Shown piece after piece: positions 42,963 through 54,242 of a DNA stretch of 64,000 nt. Every line of letters begins with the position of its first letter. Positions within the stretch are counted from its first letter, which is position 1. A program made the translations under genes and the position numbers. A model generated the notes under the pieces. It ran no database searches. It saw only the letters and a program-made list of their open reading frames with translations, and was not told the origin of the DNA. Location of the stretch: assembly GCF_000143415.4 (NCBI RefSeq), contig NW_003314292.1, forward strand, positions 188,825 to 252,824, read 5' to 3'. Source of the DNA: Selaginella moellendorffii (lineage: Eukaryota > Streptophyta > Lycopodiopsida > Selaginellales > Selaginellaceae).

Positions 42963-44790
42963 ACAGTTTGATAAAATGAATAGGTTTTCATATATAAAAT
43001 ATAGATAAACCTTTTGCTAATTTTTTTATATTAATTTTATTTTAATATAATTTAGTCGTCCAAATTTGAAAATTTTCCAAGGGTCAAATAATTTGACTCT
43101 CTCAACACTTTTACGTACTAGTTTTTGTCATCTAATCTTTGATCATCCCATTTGATTTCACTAAAGTTTTCTCCATCTTGTGACACTCTTTTTCAGGATG
43201 CATTTGAACATAATCTCTAATTTAAAAAGCAAAACTCCACAAGAATTTCTAAGTTATCTGTTTCATGTCATGATTCTTCTCTCTTTGTTGTGTTTCTCAA
43301 CCTTTGCTTTCTTGGTAACATTAGTTTTGGATGATTTTCCATTTTTCTTTTTCACTTTTATTATATTTACATCAAGATTTTTAACAGTCTTTACATAAAG
43401 CATAAAGGGGTTCTAAAATTTCCCACTATTTTCTACACAGTCGTTGTTAGTAGCCACATAACATTAACCTAGAATGTAATGACATACTAGGTGTTGATTA
43501 TATTCACATAATGTTGCACTTGATCTACCTTTCACTCCTCTATTATATATAAATAAATGGTTAGATATTATGCTATAATTTGGTTTTCTAGGGTGTGGTT
43601 ATACACTCTAATCTCATAACAATTTTTATAAAATATTTTGATGTGTAAATGCCAAAAATCTCATATATAGAGGGTAAAAATATTAAATGGTGTTTTCATA
43701 TATTTGTCAATTCTCTATATTTACTAAAGAGTATATTAGCTACTACAAGGAATCAAACCCCAAACCTCTACTGATGAAATTTGAATTTAATACCTGCTAT
43801 GCATAGACTTATATCTAAATTAAATTTCTAAATTAGCTACTCTCTAGTGTTTATATCATCATCCAATCATATAGGTATACCCTTCCTTGGTTGGATTAGA
43901 TTCCAAGTTAACCATTTCCTTGTAAGCTTGATCATATAAACAATTAACAATTATATATATATATATCACTAAGGGATGAATTGAGGGTGCAAACTAATAT
44001 ATACAAGCATAACAAGCACATATATATACACTGTATTAATAATGTGTAAAATTTGAATTTCTAGAAACAAATTATCATTAAACAAACATATTATAACTAT
44101 AAATTAACAACTAAGTTTTGCCATTTGTATGTTATTTATTTTTTTTAATTCATTAAAATTGAGAGTGCATCATATGAATTTGGAGATAAAGGAAGCATAA
44201 GTAATACTGATATGGAAATAATAATGAGTGGTATAAGCTTTATAATCTCAAAGATTTATGGGAAATTATCTAAGTTGCATATCAAATAGAAATACAAATG
44301 GAATAATTAAAAGCCATACTATTTATGAAGGATTGAGATTTTTATTATATATTAAGAGTACATTTGAAGATATAAACTTTTCTTAGCATTATATACCTCA
44401 AAATATCATATTAAAAAATATTACTTTAAACAAACATTTAAATATAACTGTCAAGGAGTACACTTCTGTTCTGCTCCATGACAATTGTCAAGGATTTAAT
44501 GTGGTTTCTTATGCAAACTCTACATCCATTGAGTGACAGAAGTTTATAAGAATGTTGATTGGTACATAAAGGGGAGAACAAATGATTCAAATTTATCTCT
44601 ATTTTAGTACTATCAATCCATTTTTTGTTTCAACTATTTTTCAAAAAATGGTTTTTTCATGCCCTTTCTGAAAAGTTGGAATGGCTCTCAAAGGTTGGAA
44701 TTTCAACTTGAGATGCTTATAAATTCAGGAGGGTAGTACAAGATAACTTTGTGTGTAGCTGAATAAGTAATATTTTAGTAATGAATTATG
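42963..44790. other. AT-rich intergenic region, no gene seen
   Basis: High A+T with homopolymers and an (AT)n run near 43955-43968. No frame with recognisable motifs. It separates the glucosyltransferase 3' end from the 3' end of a PPR gene. Confidence 0.7.
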
Positions 44791-47379
44791 TTACAAGCTC
44801 TTGAAGCTCTTGAATGAATTGGAGAGAGCAATGTAAGACGAGGCTGTGTCTTTCTCACAAGACCCATCGCCCTGAAGGAGTAGCCTCTTCCTCGCCACCA
44901 CCGAGCTGTCTACTCCATGAACCTGGGAGCTACTCACCAGCGTCATCAAAGCTACGTGCTTGATTGCGGGGAAGACCTTGGCCACCTCCTCGGCCTCGCC
45001 CACCCTCCCGGCTCTTGCCAGCATATCCATCACAACATTATAGTGCTCAGCACTGGGAGCGATGGCGTGATCCTCCACCATGGAACGGAAGTACTCTCGT
45101 CCCACACGAACCAGTCCTCGGTGGCTACAAGCGTGGAGAATGCTCGTAAACGTGATCTCGTCCGCTTGGATTCCATCCAGCTCCATCTCTCGAAACAGCT
45201 CCAGAGCTCCATCCCCGCGAGCGTGCTGCGCGTAGCCCACGATCATCGCCGTCCAGCTTAGAACGTTCTTGCCCCGGATGCCATCAAACACGGCCCTGGC
45301 GTCGTCCAGAGCTCCACACTTTGCGAGAGCGTTCAAGAGCTCGGTGGAGGCTACCACGTCCGGCGGAGACGACGATGGTGATAACATCTTCGCCTGGACG
45401 AGCTTCGTGGCTTCCAGGCTCGAGCACGCGCCGAGAACCGTAGTAAACACGACGTTGTCCGGAGGAACGTCCATCTTTCGGAAGAGTTGCAGTGCCTCGT
45501 CGGTGAATCCCCGCTCGATGCAAGCTGCGATCATCACTGTCCAGGAGAAGACCTCCTTCGCGGGGAGTTTGTCGAAGAAGTTCTTGGCGAGCTCCAAGTT
45601 CTCGTCTCCCAGCGTCACGTACATGGTGAGCAGGCAAGTTGCGACGGTGGGATCCGAGTCGACTCCACTCGCAGTGATCCGCTGGTGGAGAGCTTTGCCT
45701 TGATCCAAGCTCGAACAGGCTCCGAGAACACTGGTGAGAGTGAACTTGTTTGGTTCCACTCCGTGGAGATTCATCTCGTGGTAAAGATGCATGGCCTCGT
45801 TCTTGGAGCTCTCCTCCTCCGCAAAGCTCAGGATCATCGCGTTCCAAGTCGCGAGCTCCCTCTTGGCCATCTTGGAGAACAATCTCCTGGCTTGATCCAT
45901 TGCTCTGCATTTGGCGTAGAAGTTTACCAGCGCGTTCTCCAGAGCTGGAACGGGACCAAAGCCAGTGTCGACGATCCGCGAGTGGAGAGCCTGGCCATCG
46001 CGGAGAGATCTCACGCTCGAGCAAGCTCCAAGAACACTGCAAAAGGTTGCTGTTACTGGCTGTGTCCCGTCCAAGACCATCTTCCTGTAGTAACTTAGAG
46101 CCTCCCATCCCCGGCCAGCTTGGAGAAGCCCCGCGAGCATGGTGTTCCACGACACAACATCGCGAAACTCCATGGCGTGGAAGATCTCCTCGGCCTCATC
46201 GGCGCAGCCACACTTTGCGTAGAAGTTCACCAGCGCGTTCTCCACGAGAAGAATCGATTCCCGGCTCGTGATCCTCGTCTTCTTCTCCGTGAGAAACTTG
46301 CTATGGATCTCCCGCCCTTCGTCCAGTGCCTCGAGCCTCGAGCAAGCCGCGAGAACGGTAGAGACGGTGGCGGCCTCCGGCTTGACGCTCATCTCCAGGT
46401 AGAGTTCTAGAGCTTCCTCGTCGAGCTCATGTTGGACGTAAGCCGAGACCATCACCGTCCACGAGACCACGGACTTGTTCTCCATCTCGTCAAAGATGGA
46501 TCTTGCATCGCCGATCCGTCCAGAGCTCGCGTACATGCTCACAAGAGTGTTTTGCAAGATGACATCAGCTTGAATCCCCGTCCCCCGGACGATGGAGTGG
46601 ATCTTCCGGCCCTCGCAAAACTCTCGAGCGCTGCTACACACCGCCAACACTGTCGCAAAGCTGACCAAGTCGGGCTTCTCCCCTTCCAAGTTCATCCTTT
46701 TAAACAAGTCGAGCGCTTCTTTGTAGCATCCAAACTGGCTGTAGGCCGAGAGCATCGCATTCCATGACACCGAGTTCCTCTTCTCCCCGAGATGATCAAA
46801 CATCTCCCTGGCCTCGTCCAAGCAGCCACACTTTCCATACATGTTGAGCACTGCGTTTTGGAGAACTAAATCTCGGTCGTAGCCAGTCGCGAGGATTCGC
46901 TGGTGGATCATCCTGCCTTGCTCCAGGAGCTCTCTCCTGCCGGAGCAAGCGTTCATGACGCTGGCAAAAACAAACTCGTCCGGTTCCATGCCTTCCAAGC
47001 ACATCCTGTGGTAAAGTTCCACTGCCTGCCTGTGATGCCCAGCCTTGACATAAGCCGAAGTTACAATCGTCCACGAGTAGTCGTTCCATTCCAGAATCCT
47101 GTCAAAGGCCTCGCGAGCTAGCTCGAGCTCCCCGCACTTGGAGTACATTTGCACCAGCAAGTTCCCCAAGAGTGTTCTTCGGTCCAGTCCGGTTTCTCTG
47201 AGTTGCGAGTGTAGGTTCTTCCCTGAAGATAAATCCTTCTCTCTCGCGTAGTGCCGGAGGAGGTCTGCAAAATCTGGACTTGATCGGAGCCCATTGCCTG
47301 AATTGCTGCGATGTTCTGAGACCTCTGGAAAGGATTTTGGAAGGAGCTCACCTGTGAGTTCCCCGGAGCTGATAACCAT
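44791..47379 (-). CDS. PLS-class pentatricopeptide repeat protein (862 aa, intronless)
   Basis: An uninterrupted 862-codon frame, with repeats of about 35 residues from residue 60 to 780. Examples are WTIVTSAYVKAGHHRQAVELYHRM, SWNAMLSAYSQFGCYKEALDLFKRM and SWTAMIVGYAQHARGDGALELFREM. Alternating P, L and S units (NALVNFYAKCG, TFTSILHACSHRG) place it in the PLS subfamily. PLS proteins bind organellar RNA and mostly direct C-to-U or U-to-C editing. The C-terminus holds only a degenerate E-like region (AEHYNVVMDMLARAGRVGEAEE) and no DYW deaminase domain, so it would need a partner in trans. The N-terminus is short and lacks a clear targeting peptide; a start further upstream is blocked by stops. 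High GC relative to flanks is usual for such genes. Confidence 0.86.
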   Translation of the reverse strand: MVISSGELTGELLPKSFPEVSEHRSNSGNGLRSSPDFADLLRHYAREKDLSSGKNLHSQLRETGLDRRTLLGNLLVQMYSKCGELELAREAFDRILEWNDYSWTIVTSAYVKAGHHRQAVELYHRMCLEGMEPDEFVFASVMNACSGRRELLEQGRMIHQRILATGYDRDLVLQNAVLNMYGKCGCLDEAREMFDHLGEKRNSVSWNAMLSAYSQFGCYKEALDLFKRMNLEGEKPDLVSFATVLAVCSSAREFCEGRKIHSIVRGTGIQADVILQNTLVSMYASSGRIGDARSIFDEMENKSVVSWTVMVSAYVQHELDEEALELYLEMSVKPEAATVSTVLAACSRLEALDEGREIHSKFLTEKKTRITSRESILLVENALVNFYAKCGCADEAEEIFHAMEFRDVVSWNTMLAGLLQAGRGWEALSYYRKMVLDGTQPVTATFCSVLGACSSVRSLRDGQALHSRIVDTGFGPVPALENALVNFYAKCRAMDQARRLFSKMAKRELATWNAMILSFAEEESSKNEAMHLYHEMNLHGVEPNKFTLTSVLGACSSLDQGKALHQRITASGVDSDPTVATCLLTMYVTLGDENLELAKNFFDKLPAKEVFSWTVMIAACIERGFTDEALQLFRKMDVPPDNVVFTTVLGACSSLEATKLVQAKMLSPSSSPPDVVASTELLNALAKCGALDDARAVFDGIRGKNVLSWTAMIVGYAQHARGDGALELFREMELDGIQADEITFTSILHACSHRGLVRVGREYFRSMVEDHAIAPSAEHYNVVMDMLARAGRVGEAEEVAKVFPAIKHVALMTLVSSSQVHGVDSSVVARKRLLLQGDGSCEKDTASSYIALSNSFKSFKSL

Positions 47380-47721
47380 TCACCTCATAGCCAGCAACAA
47401 AATATCCTCGTATTTGCTTTTCGCTCTGTAAACACGAATGTTAACTAGAGAACTTGTACCTGGCTCTTGCCGTGACTTAAGTGGCATAGCCAAGATAAAA
47501 AATCTTCTTTGATAGTTAGTAACTGCAATGACAACGCGGGATTATCAGAACCTTCACCAAGTCGAAGAAAAAAGAAATCAACTTCACCGGTATATGCGAG
47601 TTTCCACCTGTATGAAAAATATTAGCAAGGAGATAAAACTTGGAAAAAGCTATACCTTGTGACTGAATCATATCTCGGAGATCTTCCTGGAGTTTAACTG
47701 ACTTGGTTTGATCGAATCAAC
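47380..47721. other. Spacer between two PPR genes
   Basis: 342 bp, moderate GC, no frame. It must contain the 5' region of the downstream PPR gene and the 3' end of the upstream one. Confidence 0.7.
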
Positions 47722-49812
47722 TCAAGCCCGAGCTTTTCTATGCTCCTCCATCATCCGCTTTACTCTCTCCACTGCATCCCATCTTCCCGCCTCGGCACAG
47801 AGATTTGCCAGCTGAACGAGTGGTGCCGGATTCTCTGGTCTCACTCTCATGAGCTCCTCCGCAGCTCGTGCAGCGATTTCCACATTCCTGTAAGTTCTGC
47901 AAGCCGCCAGGAGGCTCGTCCACGCGATAACGCTGCCGGGAAACGCATGCTCCACCATTTTCTCAGCCGCTGCGATGTGTCCAGTTCTTCCCAGCAGATC
48001 GATCACACACCTGTAGTGCTCGTCGACCGGAGCAATCCCAAACTCATCCACCATGTCGAAGAAGTAGCCGAATCCATCTTGCAGGAGACCCGAGTGGCTG
48101 CAAAAGTTTAGGATGCTCGTGAAAGTCTGCTCGTGTGGCTCGCCTCCCTCGAGCAGCATCTCCTTGAAGAGCTCGAAAGCTCCACCGCCATCACCATGCT
48201 GACAAAATGCCGTCACCATGCTGTTCCACGACACGGTGTTCCTGGAAGCCATGCCGCGGAACATCTCCAGCGCCAGCGTCAAGCTCCCACACTTCGCAAA
48301 CATGTTGACGAGCCCGTTTTGCAGCGGCACCACCACTTCCAAGCCCCGGGAAACTATCCTCGCGTGGACTGCCCGCCCCTCGCTGAGATCTTTCGCTCCG
48401 GAGCAAGCTCCAAGAACGCTGGAGAAAGTGTAGATATCCGCCTCCAGTCCCTCCAAGTTCATCGCGTGATACAAATCCAGAGCTTCCTGCCAGTGCTCGC
48501 CTTGGACGTAGCCGGCTATCAGTGCGTTCCAGACGACCACGTTGCTGGAGCTCATCTTCGTGAAAGCGGTCATGGCGTGCTCGATCCCTCCACACTTTGC
48601 GTACATGGCGACGATAGCCGAGCCAGCGAGTCCATCCGGCTTGTCTCCCATCCTTGCGTGGATTCTCTCGCCTTCTTCCAGCGCTCCAAGGCTGGAGCAA
48701 GCTCCCAAGAGGCAGACGTGCGTGAAAGTATCCGGCTCGGCACCATGCACGTCCATCTCCTTGTACAAGCTTAGAGCTTGCGAGATATGGCCGTGTTGAA
48801 TGTAAGCACGAACGATGGCGTTCCAGGATCCAGTGCTCTTCTCTCGCAGATGATCAAACGCTGCCTTGGCCTCCACCAGGTTCCCAAACCGAGAATACAT
48901 GGTCACGGCTGTGCTCCCCACGAAAACATCCGCGCCATAGCCGCAAGAGATGGCCCTCTTGTAGAGCTTATCTCCATCTTCCAACGCGTCCATGTAAGTA
49001 CACGCCGCTAAAATGTTGACAAAGGTGCTCTCGTTGGGCTTGACACCATCAAGATCCATCTCCCAGAAGAGCTCCAGCGCTACTCTTGGACGACCGAGCT
49101 GGGAAAAGGCCGTGATGATGGCAGTCCATGAAACTACATCCTTTCTCCTCAAGGAATCGAAGATCTTCTTCGCATCGCCGAGCTTCTCACACTTGCTATA
49201 CATTCCTAGGATCGCAGTGCTTACGACGGTGTCGGTGTCCCAGCCGAGAAACACCATCCTTGCATGGATCTTCCTGCCGGTTTCTACGTCGCCCAAGTTC
49301 GAGCAAGCTCCAAGGATCCATAGAAAGGTGACCGAGTTTGGCCTGATACCTTCCAAGTCCATCTGGTAGCTTAGAACCAATGCCTCCATGTAATGCCCGT
49401 TCTGGGCATAAGCCGAGAGCATGATGGTCCACGAGTAAACGTTCCTGTCGATGAGCTTGTCGAAGATCTCTCGAGCTTTGCCCACGCAGCCACAGTTCCC
49501 ATACATTTGGATCAAATTGTTCCCCAGATATGTATCTTTGTCCACTCCAGACTCGGCTAGCTTCTTGTGGATCTCCATGCCCTTAGAGAGTGACTTTGAG
49601 AGGCCGCATTCTCGCAAAAGTCTTCCATAGCTTGCCGAATCCATCCTGTTCTCGTCGTTCCTTGTACCATCGGCTTCCGGGAGGATTGTTCTTGTTCTTG
49701 TTCTTCCAGGCGAAAGCTGGAACTCGACAAGAGCTTGCATCTCCTTCTCCTGCTTTGAAAAGCTCTCATGAGTTTCTGCGACAGCATGGCTATTGAGCTC
49801 TAGAAATACCAT
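47722..49812 (-). CDS. PLS-class PPR protein with E1 motif (696 aa, intronless)
   Basis: An uninterrupted 696-codon frame. A non-repeat N-terminus of about 60 residues is followed by PPR units such as YSWTIMLSAYAQNGHYMEALVLSYQM, SWTAIITAFSQLGRPRVALELFWEM and VWNALIAGYVQGEHWQEALDLYHAM. The C-terminus carries HYRCVIDLLGRTGHIAAAEKMV, then an E1 motif (AWTSLLAACRTYRNVEIAARAAEELMRVRPENPAPLVQLANL...GRWDAVERVKRMME), and ends with KARA. E2 and DYW are absent, so it resembles editing factors that recruit a deaminase. Organellar RNA binding is known for the family; the target is unknown. It stands head to tail with the 862-aa PPR gene and 134 bp from the enolase-phosphatase stop codon. Confidence 0.88.
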   Translation of the reverse strand: MVFLELNSHAVAETHESFSKQEKEMQALVEFQLSPGRTRTRTILPEADGTRNDENRMDSASYGRLLRECGLSKSLSKGMEIHKKLAESGVDKDTYLGNNLIQMYGNCGCVGKAREIFDKLIDRNVYSWTIMLSAYAQNGHYMEALVLSYQMDLEGIRPNSVTFLWILGACSNLGDVETGRKIHARMVFLGWDTDTVVSTAILGMYSKCEKLGDAKKIFDSLRRKDVVSWTAIITAFSQLGRPRVALELFWEMDLDGVKPNESTFVNILAACTYMDALEDGDKLYKRAISCGYGADVFVGSTAVTMYSRFGNLVEAKAAFDHLREKSTGSWNAIVRAYIQHGHISQALSLYKEMDVHGAEPDTFTHVCLLGACSSLGALEEGERIHARMGDKPDGLAGSAIVAMYAKCGGIEHAMTAFTKMSSSNVVVWNALIAGYVQGEHWQEALDLYHAMNLEGLEADIYTFSSVLGACSGAKDLSEGRAVHARIVSRGLEVVVPLQNGLVNMFAKCGSLTLALEMFRGMASRNTVSWNSMVTAFCQHGDGGGAFELFKEMLLEGGEPHEQTFTSILNFCSHSGLLQDGFGYFFDMVDEFGIAPVDEHYRCVIDLLGRTGHIAAAEKMVEHAFPGSVIAWTSLLAACRTYRNVEIAARAAEELMRVRPENPAPLVQLANLCAEAGRWDAVERVKRMMEEHRKARA

Positions 49813-49946
49813 ACCTCGTTTCGAGCATTTGAGAGAACGTTCTATCCAACTCCGCCAGCTGAAGAAAGAAAACGATGAAACTTCACACAGAGAAAAAAGC
49901 TTCCCTCCTTCAAGTAAGATATCTTTCTTTTACCATCTTTCGAAAG

Positions 49947-51084
49947 CTACAAGCTCGCCAGAGAGCTTATTGTTCTAAAATCTGTGTGATCCGCGGGTAA
50001 TGGCTTGTTACCAGGTCGCAGCAAGATCACAGCTTGGAGCCCTGACAAGAAAAAAGGAAGAAGACCGGTGTTAAGCGACTTAAAAGGTTTCACATACCAG
50101 CTTCTTTCGCAGCCTGTGCTTCCTCAAGAACATCTGTTGCAAAAGTGACAAGCGATGGATCATCCACACCTACAAACTGGAAGATCTCTTTGTAACTCTG
50201 TGGATCCCGTTTGTGCCTGGCAAGCAAATAAGATGAGTACTTTTCTAGTTCCTATAGAGCACAATGATATACCCAATGCTTGTGTCGAAAAAACCACATA
50301 AAAACCGTCGCAAATCACCGTGCTGGGTGCTCGCAAATATCATCCTTTGTGCTTCGCGGCTCCCACTTGAGTAGATGTAAGTCTGGTGTGGAAATCCACA
50401 GTTTTTGAAGGAAAAAGAAAAAAAAAAAAGAGCTTCACTCTTTTACCTTTGTTCCTGACTGTTGCCATTGTTCCAGAGCGAGAGGAACATCATCGAAAAC
50501 TTGTCCTTTGAGTTCACCAGTGGTAAAACCTGTTCTCCAAATATGACCCTGATCCCAAACAACAGGAATCAGAAGAAACTCACAAAGTTACGTTGCTCTT
50601 TCGTGCCTGTAACTCCTTCAATGCGGGAACTTTGCGATCAGCATCGATCATACACTTGACATTTGCTACGACGGCGTCGATAACATCCTCCTTGGATGAA
50701 ACTTTTTCTGGAGGAATCAGTGTTGCTCCTGGAGAGCTACCTTGCTCGGCCAAGTCCTGCATTACCTGATCAAAGAAATGAAAGAGAAATAAAGTTAACA
50801 ACATCGAAGAAACTTGTTCTCGAGCAAACCTGGTCTCGGAGAAGCTGGATATCGCGCTGGGTCTCTGGGCTGTCAAATGTCGAGACCAAATGCTTGTGGA
50901 CATTGTTATAAGCGTAAGGAAACAAAACGTCCGAAACGAACGAGATTGGAGTGGTGGTTCCTTCAATGTCCAAAACAACCACGGCCTTGCAACACAAATC
51001 GAAGGATAAGAACACTACAAAGCGATCCAAAATGACAAAAAAACATACTGGCTGAGACTTTGCTGCGATGCTACAAGCCTTCAC
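49947..51084 (-). CDS. Enolase-phosphatase E1 (methionine salvage), stand-alone
   Basis: Seven predicted exons on the minus strand: up to 51049, 50985-50830, 50765-50607, 50548-50447, 50382-50273, 50216-50098 and 50041-49947. They give about 240 residues, the usual length of bacterial MtnC and animal ENOPH1. HAD motif I is [30 protein letters not shown] carries motif II Ser; [16 protein letters not shown] and RPGN carry the C-terminal motifs. The enzyme enolises and dephosphorylates 2,3-diketo-5-methylthiopentyl-1-phosphate in the methylthioadenosine cycle. In most land plants this domain is the C-terminal half of a fused dehydratase-enolase-phosphatase (DEP1). Here no dehydratase domain is seen upstream. 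The first exon is uncertain: its frame has a stop close upstream (about 51129) and its only in-frame start-like codon is GTG at 51084. One intron appears to use a GC donor (50606). Confidence 0.82.
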
Positions 51085-51114
51085 TCGAATCCTCTTGTGA
51101 GAAACTTTGATTGT

Positions 51115-51540
51115 GGGCCTGAGGCACTTGTAGCATCATAAATTTTGGTGAGGCAGCCACATTTACAAATTCTAGAGTACCTGATGAGTGGAGCTCCATA
51201 TCACACCAGCCATTTCTGCCCTAATCCGTTGCTAGATTATTTTAATATCACAATGGCCTTTTTTCGGCTATGCTGTAAAAGTAAAATTTTTGATTAAAAA
51301 TTGTAATTTTTAAAAAAATTTAAATATCATAATTATAAAAATAATATGGTAAAAATTCTTAAAATTTCAAAAGTTATCTTAAATTTTGATAACAAATGTA
51401 TAAAGTTGTTGTTAGCATTTTGGAATGCAATAGGTAAAAAAATTCTATGTTTTATTGAAAACTTCAATGCTTAATTAAAGATTTACAAAAGTTTTCTTAC
51501 CAAGAATATATCTATATCATTAATATTGAAAAATATATAA
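51115..51540. other. AT-rich spacer
   Basis: Very AT-rich from 51240 on, no gene. Ends at the LTR-like start TGTGAGGGCC at 51541. Confidence 0.65.
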
Positions 51541-51716
51541 TGTGAGGGCCAAGTGTATAGCTATGATGCCGTATATTAATATTACCGTAATGGGATTTTG
51601 GTGGCCGTCAAATTAATTTCAATCCAAACCACTCACTTTTATATATAAACTAGGGTTTTTGGGCTAATTAATATGTATATTTTTTGTATTCCCTTTCTGT
51701 ATTCCAAGCACTCACA
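51541..51716 (+). repeat. Short LTR (176 bp) of decayed Ty3/gypsy element
   Basis: TG...CA ended (TGTGAGGGCC to CACTCACA). A clear second copy lies at about 59809-59977. Both contain CCGTCRAATT and a TATAT(A)AA stretch that may be the promoter. Confidence 0.72.
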
Positions 51717-52351
51717 TTGGTGGAGGTGAAAGGCATTTTTGATTGTCCCTGAGGAGTGTTTAGATTTAGGATTTTAGTTTAGATCTAGCTTTTGCATCAT
51801 CTAGATCTAATTTTTTCCATTTCTTTTTTTTTTGTTTTTTCCTTTCAGGATTTTAATTTAGATTTAGCTTTTTGCATTGTCTAAATTTACCATTTCCTTT
51901 TAGCTTTTTGTCATTTCTCTTCTTTTGCTCTTTCTTTTTCATTCATCTTTATAGCAGATTAGCAATTTCCTCCTTTAACTTTAGAGCAACAGTTGGTACA
52001 ATTGTTTGATGCTATACGTTTGCAATTGAACAACCAAACTCAATTGATGGCAGCATTCATGGCATGTGGTACAACTCCTTTTGCTTTTGGTGCCAATCCT
52101 TGTGTTCAGCCGGAGGCGAGAATCCTAGGGATGATGTGTACCATTGGTTCGATCACTTCACAGTGATTGCCACATATCATTCTTGGGATGATGTTCAATG
52201 TTTACGTGAGTTTCCCACGTGTTTCCAAGGGACGGCATTGTAGTGGTATAATGGTTTGAGCGTAGCCACTCGTGGGGATTAGAGTGTTCTCCCAGACGTT
52301 TTCAAATGCGTTTGTGGACATGTCGACGACTGTGATGATGCCTTCTAACAA

Positions 52352-54242
52352 TTGCATCATCTTTGCCATGAGTCATCTGAGTTGGTGATGCAATTTGGCA
52401 TTCGTTTCCGAAGTCTTTTACTTCGTGCGGAGCTAAATATGTCGGAGCGGATCAAGCTCGGAATGTTGTGGTTATCACTTCATCAAGATTTTGTCAAACT
52501 TGTGCATGCACTTGCTTTTGCCACCCTTGATGATGCTTTTCACTTGGCACAACATTATGAGATGTCGCCTCTTCCCCTTCTCACTACATGTCCTTTAGCT
52601 CCACTTCCTATGGGTGATGGTCATGTTCCAATGGAGGTTGATGCTGCTGTTGCTCGAGTCCAAGGACAAGGGCGAGGACGTGGTCGTGGCCATGATGTTC
52701 GTTGCTGAGCATGTGATGAAGTTGGTCATACTTATCAGTGTTGTTGGTGTTTTTCGGATTAGCGACCTCCATTTTCTGGGTGGAGACCTTGGCATCAGCA
52801 ACATCCTGTCAGTGGAAGGTCTAGACACCGAGATGCATCCAGGAAACGAGGAGTTGCGCGAGTAACGGAGGGACCTTGCGTGAATAAGTTAGTGACCCCT
52901 TCATTTTTTTTCAAGAGTATCATCAAGGGGTTTACTCGGCACTAGTTCATCCAATGTTTACTTTTCAAGCTTATTTTTATAACAAAAGGTCTTCTATTAT
53001 TCTCTCCATGTTGGTTGATATAGGTTCAAGTTTATCTTCTATTCCTCGACCTGTTGCCACATGTTGCCGTCTACACTTGTATAGTGCGGCGGAACCAATT
53101 TTCATTCTTTATGGCAACAGCCGTACATGTGCATGTGCACAGGATAAAGTAGACCTGGTTGTGCATGTGGGCGATCTCGAGCTTGAGTTGTAGTCATGGC
53201 AGGTGGTGCCGAGTCAAGCTTTTTATCTTATTCTTGGTATAGATTGGTTGCAGTGCAATCATGCCAAATGTGATTTTGAGGCTTCTCCCTTTTATCTCAT
53301 ACTTCCTTATGTTTTATCCATTTCTAACAATCTTTGTGTTGTAGTGGTTGATCGGCTTATGAAAGAATATTTTGATCTCTTTGAATTTGACCTATCGTCT
53401 GGGGCCAAGAATGCCACATGTCATCTGATTCCAACTGGGGGATACTCGTCCAATAGAGGTTCCTATTTATCGTTGGTCACCCAAGGAGATCAAAATTTTA
53501 CGTGCAAATGTCAAGGAGATATTGGAGAAGGGTGTTATTTAGAAGTTGTAAAGTTCTTGGGCATGTGAACCTCATCTTGTGACAAAGCTTGATGGGAGTA
53601 TTCATTTCTGCATCGATTATTTTTTGTTAAATGAAGTGATGATCCCATATGTGTACCCTCTTCTTCACACTGCTGATTTCTTGGATCGTCTGGGGCGAAG
53701 TCGTTGGTTCACCAAGCTAGATCTTGCTTTTGGATACTGGCAAGTACCGATGGCTGAAAAAGATATTCCTAAAATTGCTTTTCATACATCATTTGGTTTG
53801 TACAAGTTCTTGGTGATGCCATTTGGTTTGAACAATGCTCTAACAACTTTCCAGTGGATGATGGACGAGGTTCTTTGTGATATGCCAAATGTGACTACTA
53901 ACTTCATTGATGATGTCTTAATCCATTCGGAAGGGATGTGGGAGGAGCACATTTGTGATGTTTGTAAAGTGTTGGATCGGCTACGTGATGTTGGTTTAAA
54001 GCTGAAGTAGTTGAAATGCGTGTTTAGGTCCAAGAACACAACTTATATTGGGTACCATATTTTTTGTGGGGGTTTGCAAGTTGATCCTGACAAAGTTGTG
54101 GCTATTCTAAAGTTCCCTACTCCGAAGTGTGTAAATGATGTGCAACACTTGTTGGGCAAGGTGCAGTATCTCGATCGTTTTGTGGATTATCTTTCTGATC
54201 ACACTGCACCATTGCGAGTGTTGCTGAAGTCATTAATGTCAT
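52352..54242 (+). pseudogene. gag, protease and reverse transcriptase of decayed Ty3/gypsy element
   Basis: Gag fragment SELVMQFGIRFRSLLL...LGMLWLSLHQDF and an Arg/Gly-rich tail. Protease reads MLVDIGSSLSSIP (active-site DTGAS decayed to DIGSS). Reverse transcriptase reads RWFTKLDLAFGYWQVPM, KFLVMPFGLNNALTTFQ and the catalytic FIDDVLIHS (Y/FxDD box present), followed by the thumb/connection GYHIFCGGLQVDPDKVVAI. Stops at 53191, 53566, 54008 and others interrupt it. Confidence 0.83.

Noticed and set aside
45284-46150. 288-codon minus-strand and similar plus-strand frames overlapping the PPR genes
   Set aside because: GC-rich shadows of the real PPR frames; no PPR or other motif pattern.
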